Shown: positions 1 to 4,591 of the stretch, piece by piece
How the letters are laid out: each line of letters starts with the position of its first letter
Numbering within the stretch: the stretch's first letter is position 1
Source of the DNA: UMGS1613 sp045636225
Lineage (GTDB): Bacteria; Bacillota_I; Bacilli_A; RF39; UBA660
NCBI GenBank assembly: GCA_045636225.1
Contig: JAZTXB010000099.1
Coordinates: 1-5,890 of the forward strand
Reading direction: 5' to 3'
Length of the DNA: 5,890 nucleotides
Notes under the pieces: model-generated
The model's input: only the letters and a program-made list of their open reading frames with translations
Told to the model about the DNA's origin: nothing
Databases searched by the model: none
Made by a program: the position numbers and the translations under genes

Positions 1-297
1 TGATATATCACTCATAATAATTAAATAAATTATAGAATTAAAAAAGTAAAAATAAATATTATTAATTGGATCACTAAAATTAAATTTTAATATATCTCTT
101 ATATAATATATAGATATGAAAATTATCAATAATAAATTAATTAAACATACTACATAATTAGTTTTTTTATTATTTTTATTTAATATTAACAATAAAATAG
201 ATATAATTATACTTATTATAATAGCAATCATTATTTCAAACTTTAAAGACTTTAAAAGTAATTTTAATGTATCTACTAAATTATAATTTAAACTCAT
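1..297 (-). CDS. Hypothetical multi-pass membrane protein, 3' end beyond the window
   Basis: An ATG at 297-295 opens a reading frame with no stop for 99 codons to the left edge, so the C-terminus is missing. The start codon overlaps the TGA stop of gpmI as ATGA, a spacing typical of translational coupling, so it is probably the next gene of the gpmI operon. The visible part is very hydrophobic. An N-terminal stretch of about 20 residues with Lys at 12, 16 and 19 precedes likely membrane segments at about residues 21-40, 48-66 and 81-95, separated by a short basic loop (KNNKK). I do not recognise the family. Such AT-rich sequence yields Ile/Leu/Phe-rich translations by chance, but 99 open codons, the exact overlap and the alternation of hydrophobic and charged stretches favour a real gene. 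Confidence 0.6.
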   Translation of the reverse strand, partial: MSLNYNLVDTLKLLLKSLKFEIMIAIIISIIISILLLILNKNNKKTNYVVCLINLLLIIFISIYYIRDILKFNFSDPINNIYFYFFNSIIYLIIMSDIS

Positions 298-1790
298 TTA
301 ATTAAACTTTCTCCAGTCATTTCTTTTGGTATTTCTATTTCCATAATATCAAGTATTGTTGGAGCAATATCAGCAAGTTTACCATCTTTTAAAGTATACT
401 TATTATCTGTTATTATAAATGGTACTAAGCTTGTTGAATGACTTGTTACTACATTACCATTTTCATCTACCATATAATCACTATTACCATGGTCTGCAGT
501 AACTATTAAGGTATAACCTAACTCAAGTGCTTTATTATAAATTTTACCTAAGCAATTATCTACTGTCTCTACTGCTTTTATAGTGGCATTAAAATCACCA
601 GTATGACCTACCATATCACCATTAGCAAAATTAAGTATAACTAAGTCATAATTTTCTATAACACTTAATAATTTATCAGTTATTTCATATGCGCTCATTT
701 CAGGTTTTAAATCATAAGTTGCTACTTTTGGTGATGGAATTAATATTCTATCACAATTTTGTAAATCCTTTTCTACTCCTCCATCAAAGAAATATGTAAC
801 ATGTGCATATTTTTCTGTTTCAGCTATTCTTAACTGTTTAACATTCTTTGTACTTAGATATTCACCTAATGTATTATCTAATTTTTGATGACTAAAAGCA
901 TTAGTACAAATTACTTCATCACTTACTGGCATCATAGTAACTAGTTTAATATTTTTAAATGTTTTATGTGGAAATTCATTAAAATCTTTATTAGTTATTG
1001 TCTTAAATAATTCTCTTAATCTATCCGGTCTAAAATTAAATACTAAAAGGCCATCGTTATCACTAATAATTCCCGATTTATCTATTAGCATAGGTTTTAT
1101 AAACTCATCAGTCTCTCCTATACTATAACTATTTTCCATATATTCTATTATATTGTTTTTTTCTTTTCCTAAACCATTAACAATTACATCATAACTTTTT
1201 CTAATTCTATCCCAGTTATTATCCCTATCCATAGAATAATATCTTCCACTTACACTAGCTATTTTACCAATATTAAGACTATCTAATTTATCTTGTAATT
1301 TTTTTATATATAGTGCTCCTGATGTAGGAGACGTATCTCTTCCATCAGTAAATACATGGATATAAACATTATTTATTCCTTTTTCTTTTAACATATCAAG
1401 AAGCCCAAATAAATGCTCAATATGAGAATGAATTCCTCCATCACTAAGCAGTCCTAAAAGATGTAATTTAGAATTATTTTCTTTTACATGATTTATAACA
1501 CTGTTTATATTTTCATTATTATATATTTCTTTACTTCTTATCGAATTAGATATTAATTCAAGAGGTTGATATACTATTCTTCCAGCACCTATATTAGTAT
1601 GCCCAACTTCGCTATTACCCATTTGACCTTCTGGAAGACCTACTTTAGTTCCGCTTGCATGAAGTAAACTATGGGGATAACTTTTAAACAAATTATCTAA
1701 CGCCTTGGTTTCAGCAGCTTTAACCGCATTACCTTTAATTTCTTCTCTAATTCCAATACCATCCATTATACACAACACTACTTTTTTCAT
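294..1790 (-). CDS. gpmI: 2,3-bisphosphoglycerate-independent phosphoglycerate mutase
   Basis: This cytoplasmic glycolytic enzyme interconverts 3- and 2-phosphoglycerate through a phosphoserine intermediate and needs two Mn2+ ions. The 498 residues are close to the usual length of about 510. All family landmarks are present. D10 lies in the N-terminal MDG, and nucleophile S60 lies in GQMGNSEVGHTNIGAGR. Substrate-side residues are H121, R151-D152, R183, R189, R254, R257 and K327. The metal ligands are D392 and H396 (GDMVGH), D433-H434 (TADHGNSD) and H451 (SHSTSLVP). These follow the Geobacillus stearothermophilus enzyme with small constant offsets. The ATG is preceded by an AGGTGAT ribosome binding site at 1794-1800. 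The gene lies downstream of the XRE gene on the same strand and overlaps the next gene by 4 bases. In this superfamily the alkaline-phosphatase-like core is split by the substrate-binding domain (roughly residues 75-300). No defect is seen. Confidence 0.98.
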   Translation of the reverse strand: MKKVVLCIMDGIGIREEIKGNAVKAAETKALDNLFKSYPHSLLHASGTKVGLPEGQMGNSEVGHTNIGAGRIVYQPLELISNSIRSKEIYNNENINSVINHVKENNSKLHLLGLLSDGGIHSHIEHLFGLLDMLKEKGINNVYIHVFTDGRDTSPTSGALYIKKLQDKLDSLNIGKIASVSGRYYSMDRDNNWDRIRKSYDVIVNGLGKEKNNIIEYMENSYSIGETDEFIKPMLIDKSGIISDNDGLLVFNFRPDRLRELFKTITNKDFNEFPHKTFKNIKLVTMMPVSDEVICTNAFSHQKLDNTLGEYLSTKNVKQLRIAETEKYAHVTYFFDGGVEKDLQNCDRILIPSPKVATYDLKPEMSAYEITDKLLSVIENYDLVILNFANGDMVGHTGDFNATIKAVETVDNCLGKIYNKALELGYTLIVTADHGNSDYMVDENGNVVTSHSTSLVPFIITDNKYTLKDGKLADIAPTILDIMEIEIPKEMTGESLIK

Positions 1791-1806
1791 TTTATCACCT
1801 ATTATA

Positions 1807-1835
1807 ATTTTAACTCAATAAAAATAAAAAAACAA
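1807..1835 (-). promoter_or_regulatory. Possible sigma-A promoter of gpmI
   Basis: On the minus strand TTGTTT (1835-1830) and TAAAAT (1812-1807) are 17 bp apart. Transcription would start near 1800, leaving just the AGGTGAT ribosome binding site as leader. The -35 overlaps the terminator of the upstream XRE gene. The TATAAT at 1806-1801 is too close to the start codon to act as the -10. Both hexamers are weak and the tract is almost pure A/T, so this is tentative. Confidence 0.35.
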
Positions 1836-1849
1836 GATTATTTATCTTG
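1825..1849 (-). terminator. Rho-independent terminator of the XRE regulator gene
   Basis: Reading the minus strand, CAAGAT (1849-1844) pairs with ATCTTG (1838-1833) over a 5-nt loop, followed by seven T. The stem includes the regulator's last codons and stop. With only 6 bp it may leak and let transcription continue into gpmI. Confidence 0.65.
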
Positions 1850-2119
1850 CTTATCTTCAAAAATTCCTTGACATAATTCATCCATACTAACTCCTAGTAC
1901 TTTAGCAATCTTATACATTGAATAAAATGACAATGATTTTTGTCCACCAGGACTTACTATATGTCTTAAGTATTCATATGAAATATCTATTTCTTCTGAA
2001 AATTCCATTAAATTTATATCTTTATCTTTACATACTTTTCTTACATTCGCACCTACAATATATTGTACATCATCCTTTGATTTAAATTTCATAACATTTT
2101 GCACACTACCACCACACAT
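1838..2119 (-). CDS. Small XRE/HTH_3-family transcriptional regulator
   Basis: This 93-residue protein is almost entirely one Cro/C1-type helix-turn-helix domain, at about residues 22-83. The visible core is VGANVRKVC (helix 1), MEFSEEIDIS (helix 2), YEYLRHIVSPGGQKSLS (recognition region) and MYKIAKVLGVSMDEL, the classic closing helix of the family. A short acidic/basic tail follows. It presumably binds DNA as a dimer; its targets are unknown. It is transcribed divergently from spoIIIAH, and a palindrome lies between the two genes, so autoregulation is a reasonable inference. The start is uncertain. ATG at 2119 has only a weak GAG upstream, and GATAAT directly before it looks like a -10. ATG at 2092 (residue 10) would give an 84-residue protein and place the ATTTTGCACA motif at 2096-2105 in the leader. 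The odd residues 2-9 (CGGSVQNV) favour the shorter form. Confidence 0.8.
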   Translation of the reverse strand: MCGGSVQNVMKFKSKDDVQYIVGANVRKVCKDKDINLMEFSEEIDISYEYLRHIVSPGGQKSLSFYSMYKIAKVLGVSMDELCQGIFEDKQDK

Positions 2120-2146
2120 ATTATCTCACATGATCTTTAGAGAGTA

Positions 2147-2165
2147 TGCAAATACGTATTTTGCA
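2147..2165. promoter_or_regulatory. Palindromic operator candidate between the XRE gene and spoIIIAH
   Basis: TGCAAATACGTATTTTGCA is a palindrome apart from one extra T in the right arm. Its right half continues as ATTTTGCACA (2158-2167), and the same ten bases recur exactly at 2096-2105, at the start of the XRE gene. Paired half-sites in a divergent intergenic region fit binding by the adjacent XRE repressor. This is inference from position and symmetry only. Confidence 0.45.
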
Positions 2166-2172
2166 CATATAT

Positions 2173-2203
2173 TTGTAATATTTTTATATTTTTTTAATAT
2201 AAT
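2173..2203 (+). promoter_or_regulatory. Possible promoter of spoIIIAH
   Basis: TATAAT at 2198-2203 lies 13 bases ahead of the AGGAGG ribosome binding site. The best -35 is TTGTAA at 2173-2178, with a long 19-bp spacer full of T. It lies just downstream of the palindrome at 2147-2165. I see no clean sigma-E pattern, although spoIIIA genes are normally sigma-E dependent, so the sigma factor is undecided. Confidence 0.35.
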
Positions 2204-2227
2204 CTAGTAGTGATTAGGAGGACTTTT

Positions 2228-2734
2228 ATGATAAATAAGAAAAGTTTATGGTTTTTAACTTTGTTTAGTTTAATTTTAGTTTTAAGTATTTATTATATTA
2301 CAATGCCAAGTGAATTACTTCTTACTGGAAATACTAATATAACTAGTAATAAGCAAAATACTGAAGAGCCTACCATAAATATTGAAGAAAGCGATTTATT
2401 AGTCGCACTTAGAGTTGAATCAGATGAAGAAATGGCTAAAGAGATAGATGCATTAGAACTTATTTTAACAAATTCAGAGTCTACTGCAGATGAAAGAAAC
2501 AAAGCATATGAAAAAATAAAAGATTTAAACAGTAATAGAAGTGAAGAAGAAAAATTAGAATCTCAAATAAAAGAGACTCATAAATTAGAATCTTTTATAA
2601 AAATCAAAGGTAATAATATAAATGTTATTGTAAAAAGTAAAGAACACTCTAATAATTTAGCTAATAACATAATGAGAACTATACAATCTAATTATGAAGA
2701 TTCTAAATACATAACTGTTAAATTTCAAGAATAA
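2228..2734 (+). CDS. spoIIIAH: SpoIIIAH-like sporulation protein (stage III sporulation protein AH)
   Basis: In characterised sporulators SpoIIIAH sits in the mother-cell-side forespore membrane and forms a ring, related to YscJ/FliF secretion rings, that docks with SpoIIQ to build the channel feeding the engulfed forespore. The 168 residues open with KKSLWFLTLFSLILVLSIYY, the characteristic N-terminus with one membrane helix at about 7-25. A low-complexity Asn/Thr/Glu linker (35-55) follows, then the conserved domain (about 56-168). Recognisable stretches include RVESDEEMAKEIDALELI, ADERNKAYEKI, EKLESQIK and INVIVKSKEHSNN. Bacillus subtilis SpoIIIAH is longer, mainly in the linker. ATG 2228 is chosen because AGGAGG (2216-2221) lies 6 bases ahead; an upstream in-frame GTG at 2210 precedes the ribosome binding site and is not used. 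The gene stands alone, without spoIIIAA-AG beside it, and ends in its own terminator. Confidence 0.92.
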   Translation: MINKKSLWFLTLFSLILVLSIYYITMPSELLLTGNTNITSNKQNTEEPTINIEESDLLVALRVESDEEMAKEIDALELILTNSESTADERNKAYEKIKDLNSNRSEEEKLESQIKETHKLESFIKIKGNNINVIVKSKEHSNNLANNIMRTIQSNYEDSKYITVKFQE

Positions 2735-2755
2735 CTCTTTATGAGTTATTTTTTT
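2730..2755 (+). terminator. Rho-independent terminator of spoIIIAH
   Basis: AATAACTC (2730-2737) pairs with GAGTTATT (2743-2750) over a 5-nt loop and runs into a T-tract ending at 2755. The stem includes the spoIIIAH stop codon. This separates spoIIIAH from gerE. Confidence 0.85.
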
Positions 2756-2768
2756 AGGTATATATAAT

Positions 2769-2796
2769 CACTAAAATTTATTATATACATAAAATA
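2769..2796 (+). promoter_or_regulatory. Sigma-K-like promoter of gerE
   Basis: CATAAAATA at 2788-2796 fits the sigma-K -10 consensus CATANNNTA. A CAC (2769-2771) lies 16 bases upstream, where sigma-K promoters carry a short AC-containing -35. In B. subtilis gerE is transcribed by sigma-K, so the match is where it would be expected. The -35 is only three bases and the region is AT-rich, so chance cannot be excluded. Confidence 0.5.
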
Positions 2797-2841
2797 ATAT
2801 GAGAAAAATATAAACCACTCTATTAGGAAGTGAGGTAAGTA

Positions 2842-3045
2842 ATGAAAGGTATTTTAACAAAAAGAGAAAAAGAAATATTTGAAATGCTTATAATAAATAA
2901 AACTACTAAAGATATTTCAAAAGAATTAGATATTAGTGAAAAAACTGTTAGAAATCATATTTCAAATGTAATGCAAAAATTAGGTGTTAAAGGAAGAGCT
3001 AGTGCTGTTGTAGAACTTTTAAGACTTGGTGAAATTTCTTTATAA
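2842..3045 (+). CDS. gerE: GerE, late mother-cell sporulation transcription factor (LuxR-type HTH)
   Basis: GerE binds DNA as a dimer and adjusts late sigma-K-dependent coat gene expression in the mother cell. The 67-residue product is a stand-alone LuxR/GerE helix-turn-helix domain with no receiver. LTKREKEIFEML (5-16) forms the first helix, TTKDISKELDISEKTVRNHI (21-40) the turn and recognition helix, then SNVMQKLGVKGRASAVVELL. B. subtilis GerE has 74 residues; the difference is a shorter N-terminus. The segment SEKTVRNHISN followed by MQKLGVKGR is the GerE signature rather than that of a generic LuxR regulator. GAGGT at 2832-2836 is the ribosome binding site, 5 bases before ATG. gerM follows after a terminator-like hairpin; gerE and gerM are also close neighbours in B. 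subtilis. Confidence 0.93.
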   Translation: MKGILTKREKEIFEMLIINKTTKDISKELDISEKTVRNHISNVMQKLGVKGRASAVVELLRLGEISL

Positions 3046-3067
3046 AACGTATTTTATACGTTTTTTT
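3044..3067 (+). terminator. Rho-independent terminator after gerE
   Basis: AAAACGTAT (3044-3052) pairs with ATACGTTTT (3056-3064) over a TTT loop, with T continuing to 3067. It begins within the gerE stop codon and ends only 14 bases before the gerM ribosome binding site. gerM must therefore be reached by readthrough or from a promoter inside gerE. Confidence 0.8.
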
Positions 3068-3091
3068 ACATATATTTTTATAGGTGATAAT

Positions 3092-4048
3092 ATGTTAAAA
3101 AAATTATATACAAAGAAATTGATTACTTGTTTTTTAGTTTTATTTGCTATTTTACTTATTTATATAATTCCTAATGATAAAAGTACTATGAATTATAAAG
3201 AAGAAATAGAATATGTAAATAAAGAAGTTAAAACTAATACAATATTCTTACTTGATTCAAATAATTATTTAGCTAGTACTAAAATAATTACAGAAAAAAC
3301 AAATACTATAGAACTAGCTAAAGAACTTTTAAACGCACTTATTATAGATAGTAATATGCAAGATAAAATACCTAATGGGTTTAAAGCAATAATACCAAGT
3401 GGTACTAATATACTTAATTTAACTTATGATAATAATGTTATAAAAGTAGATTTTTCTAGTGATTTAATGAATACTAGTATAGATAACGAAGAAAGAATTA
3501 TAGAAGCTATCGTTTATACATTAACTAGTATTGAAAATGTAGACTTTGTAATTATATATATGGAAGGAGAAATACTTACAAAACTTCCTCAGTCTAAGAT
3601 TACTCTTCCCTCTACTCTAGATAGAAGTATAGGCATTAATAAAGAGTATAACTTAAATAGTAATAAAAACATTACTAAGACAACTATATATTATGTTAGT
3701 AAATTTAATGATACGACATATTATGTTCCAGTTACTAAAGTTAATAATGATAGTAGAAGTAAAATTGAAATAATTATTGATGAACTTTCAAGTAGTAATG
3801 TTTATAAATCTAACTTAATGAGTTATTTAAATAATAATACGGAGATATTATCTGTTAATGAAAATAACGATGAATTAGTTATAAACTTTAATAGTGCTAT
3901 TTTTAATGATATAAATGCTAAAGATATACTAGAAGAAGTAATTTATACAATTTCTATGTCTATAAATGATAGCTATGATATAAAAACAGTTATTTTTAAC
4001 GTAGAAAATGAAGAAATTTGCAAAAGTGTGCTTAAAACTATTGAATAA
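3092..4048 (+). CDS. gerM: GerM-like sporulation/germination protein with two GerMN domains
   Basis: In B. subtilis GerM is an envelope protein needed to assemble the basal platform of the SpoIIIA-SpoIIQ complex, and it affects spore cortex and germination. The 318 residues (about 366 in B. subtilis) show a membrane segment at about 10-27, a short spacer, a first GerMN domain (about 47-165) and a second (about 195-316). Both repeats carry the same order of motifs: a strand like TIFLLD or TIYYVS, a helix such as IELAKELLNALI or IEIIIDELSSS, a GTNIL or TEILSV turn, IKVDFSSDL or LVINFNSAIF, then IIEAIVYTLTSI or ILEEVIYTISMS. No clear lipobox precedes the only early Cys (C13, in LITC), so the protein looks membrane-anchored rather than lipid-modified. 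ATG 3092 is preceded by AGGTGAT at 3082-3088; a longer frame from 3026 would start inside gerE and read through the terminator. Confidence 0.87.
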   Translation: MLKKLYTKKLITCFLVLFAILLIYIIPNDKSTMNYKEEIEYVNKEVKTNTIFLLDSNNYLASTKIITEKTNTIELAKELLNALIIDSNMQDKIPNGFKAIIPSGTNILNLTYDNNVIKVDFSSDLMNTSIDNEERIIEAIVYTLTSIENVDFVIIYMEGEILTKLPQSKITLPSTLDRSIGINKEYNLNSNKNITKTTIYYVSKFNDTTYYVPVTKVNNDSRSKIEIIIDELSSSNVYKSNLMSYLNNNTEILSVNENNDELVINFNSAIFNDINAKDILEEVIYTISMSINDSYDIKTVIFNVENEEICKSVLKTIE

Positions 4049-4069
4049 TTTTTAAATTTATTATATAAT
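4041..4069 (+). promoter_or_regulatory. Sigma-A promoter of tRNA-Arg
   Basis: TTGAAT (4041-4046) and TATAAT (4064-4069) are 17 bp apart, placing the start near 4076, about 17 bases before the tRNA. The -35 overlaps the last codons of gerM, so the tRNA has its own promoter. Confidence 0.7.
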
Positions 4070-4092
4070 TATCTTGTTCTTTGGAACGGGAT

Positions 4093-4169
4093 GTCTCAGT
4101 AGCTCAGCTGGATAGAGCATCGCCCTTCTAAGGCGAGTGTCAGGAGTTCGAATCTCTTCTGGGACACCA
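4093..4169 (+). tRNA. tRNA-Arg (anticodon TCT)
   Basis: The full cloverleaf can be drawn. The acceptor GTCTCAG pairs with CTGGGAC (4159-4165). The D arm is GCTC/GAGC (4102-4118). The anticodon stem TCGCC/GGCGA encloses loop CTTCTAA with anticodon TCT at 4127-4129. The T arm is AGGAG/CTCTT around TTCGAAT. Discriminator A4166 and a genomically encoded CCA (4167-4169) complete it. It reads AGA, the dominant arginine codon in such AT-rich genomes. The DNA downstream looks accessory, and tRNA genes are common integration targets, but no second copy of the tRNA 3' end is visible in the window. Confidence 0.97.
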
Positions 4170-4180
4170 TTTTAGAATTT

Positions 4181-4207
4181 AAAAAGTATTGTTATAATAC
4201 TTTTTTT
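4181..4207 (+). terminator. Terminator of tRNA-Arg
   Basis: A 10-bp stem of AAAAAGTATT (4181-4190) with AATACTTTTT (4196-4205), loop GTTAT, is followed by more T. The stem is flanked by A on one side and T on the other, so it can terminate transcription on both strands. It is the left part of direct repeat copy 1. Confidence 0.85.
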
Positions 4208-4220
4208 ATTTTTGACAAAG
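4181..4220. repeat. 40-bp direct repeat, copy 1
   Basis: This copy matches 4552-4591 at 39 of 40 positions, 371 bp apart. It consists of the hairpin terminator plus a tail TTTATTTTTGACAAAG. The only difference is at 4213, where T completes the TTGACA used as the -35 of the antisense RNA promoter. The two copies bracket the toxin-antitoxin module exactly. Confidence 0.95.
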
Positions 4221-4240
4221 ATATAAATATATGATATATT
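4212..4240 (+). promoter_or_regulatory. Sigma-A promoter of the antisense (antitoxin) RNA
   Basis: A perfect -35 TTGACA (4212-4217), a 17-bp spacer and TATATT (4235-4240) form one of the strongest promoters in the window. Initiation is expected near 4247. The -35 lies within direct repeat copy 1. Confidence 0.85.
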
Positions 4241-4268
4241 AAATATGTCAAGGAAACTTGCATATAAT

Positions 4269-4312
4269 AAAAAAGGATACGCTTGATTGCACGAATCAAA
4301 TGTAATCCCTTT
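4269..4312 (-). terminator. Terminator of the toxin mRNA
   Basis: On the minus strand an imperfect hairpin (AAAGG, AT and TTGATT paired with AATCAA, AT and CCTTT) is followed by six T (4274-4269). It would end the toxin transcript at about 238 nt. The same DNA forms the middle hairpin of the antisense RNA. Its distal arm is also complementary to the toxin mRNA 5' end. Confidence 0.7.
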
Positions 4313-4319
4313 ATTGGGT

Positions 4320-4358
4320 ACATCTGAAATCAACAGTTGTTGAAATCAGATGTTTTTT
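4320..4358 (+). terminator. Terminator of the antisense RNA
   Basis: ACATCTGA (4320-4327) pairs with TCAGATGT (4346-4353), and TCAAC with GTTGA inside it. The two stems are separated by a symmetric AA/AA internal loop, and six T end at 4358. Transcription stops one base before the toxin stop codon (4359-4361). The opposite strand lacks a T-tract, so it acts on the rightward RNA only. Confidence 0.85.
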
Positions 4359-4436
4359 CTATTTTAGGAGTAAAATCATTACAACTAAGAATAGGAGTAA
4401 TATTATAATAAATTGAGAAAGCTCTCTTTTTGTCAT
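4359..4436 (-). CDS. 25-residue hydrophobic peptide, candidate type I toxin
   Basis: The peptide has a charged head (MTKRE), a hydrophobic stretch of Ile, Leu, Val, Phe and Met at residues 9-24, and a terminal Lys25: the plan of small membrane-acting toxins of type I systems. The ATG at 4436-4434 has a strong ribosome binding site, AAAGGTGGTG, ending 6 bases before it. A longer in-frame ORF up to 4541 is rejected as the start because the -10 hexamer lies inside it. The mRNA is expected to run from about 4506 to 4269, with a 70-nt leader and a 90-nt trailer covered by the antisense RNA. I do not recognise the peptide as a member of the Fst, TxpA, BsrG or Hol-Tox families. A small regulatory or holin-like peptide is the alternative; the context strongly favours a toxin. 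Confidence 0.8.
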   Translation of the reverse strand: MTKRELSQFIIILLLFLVVMILLLK

Positions 4437-4447
4437 AAATATCACCA

Positions 4448-4477
4448 CCTTTCTTTTATCAAAGATAAACAGAAAGG
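4448..4477 (-). promoter_or_regulatory. Leader hairpin burying the toxin ribosome binding site
   Basis: In the toxin leader CCTTTCT-G-TTTATC pairs with GATAAA-AGAAAGG: 13 bp, one bulged G and a 3-nt loop. The distal arm contains the AAAGG part of the Shine-Dalgarno sequence (4452-4448), leaving only GTGGTG free. Such occlusion is typical of type I toxin mRNAs and would keep translation low unless the RNA is refolded. Confidence 0.75.
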
Positions 4478-4494
4478 GAAAACACCTGATATTT

Positions 4495-4506
4495 TCAAAC
4501 GTATCC
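4495..4506 (-). promoter_or_regulatory. Toxin mRNA 5' end complementary to its own 3' end
   Basis: The minus-strand GGATACGTTTGA at the predicted transcript start can pair with UCAAGCGUAUCC (complement of 4275-4286) at the 3' end of the same transcript. All 12 positions pair, one as U-G. In the DNA this is an inverted repeat with one mismatch. It resembles the 5'-3' fold-back that silences full-length hok and aapA mRNAs. Confidence 0.55.
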
Positions 4507-4512
4507 ATCAAC

Positions 4513-4541
4513 ATTATACCAAACATATATTCATATATCAA
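4513..4541 (-). promoter_or_regulatory. Sigma-A promoter of the toxin mRNA
   Basis: On the minus strand TTGATA (4541-4536), a 17-bp spacer and a perfect TATAAT (4518-4513) are found. Initiation is expected at about 4506. It begins 10 bases inside direct repeat copy 2. Confidence 0.87.
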
Positions 4542-4551
4542 TAGTATATAA

Positions 4552-4591
4552 AAAAAGTATTGTTATAATACTTTTTTTATTTTAGACAAAG
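4552..4591. repeat. 40-bp direct repeat, copy 2, also terminator for the reverse transcriptase gene
   Basis: Copy of 4181-4220 with one mismatch: A at 4584 changes the TTGACA of copy 1 to TAGACA, and no -10 follows, so this copy is no promoter. The hairpin (4552-4576), read on the minus strand, ends in a T-tract and lies just past the reverse transcriptase remnant. It therefore insulates the toxin gene from leftward transcription. Confidence 0.93.

Larger units (their letters stand above)
4247..4358 (+). ncRNA. Antisense RNA, candidate type I antitoxin
   Basis: Predicted from a near-consensus promoter to a strong terminator, about 112 nt, with no credible reading frame. Three hairpins are visible. 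The first is a 5' stem CAAG/CUUG capped by a GAAA tetraloop (4249-4260). The second is a long imperfect stem at 4272-4312 (GGAU, ACG and UUGAUU paired with AAUCAA, UGU and AUCC, loop GCACG). The third is the terminator at 4320-4358. It is transcribed convergently with the toxin mRNA and complementary to about 90 nt of that mRNA's 3' untranslated part, ending at the base next to the toxin stop codon. This geometry resembles txpA/RatA and bsrG/SR4 of B. subtilis, in which the duplex is cut by RNase III. The function here is inferred. Confidence 0.75.

Noticed and set aside
2293..2502. 69-codon minus-strand ORF inside spoIIIAH
   Set aside because: It is antisense to a well-supported SpoIIIAH coding sequence, and its Ser/Val/Leu-rich translation has no recognisable feature.
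3026..3091. Upstream start of gerM within gerE
   Set aside because: It would translate across the gerE terminator and has no ribosome binding site; AGGTGAT fits the ATG at 3092.
4437..4541. N-terminal extension of the toxin ORF to a 60-residue protein starting at 4541
   Set aside because: The TATAAT of the toxin promoter lies inside the extension, no ribosome binding site precedes the upstream ATG, and a strong one precedes the ATG at 4436.
4093..4591. Classical integration into the 3' end of tRNA-Arg
   Set aside because: The direct repeat starts 12 bases after the tRNA and contains none of it; no duplicated tRNA 3' end or integrase gene is visible.
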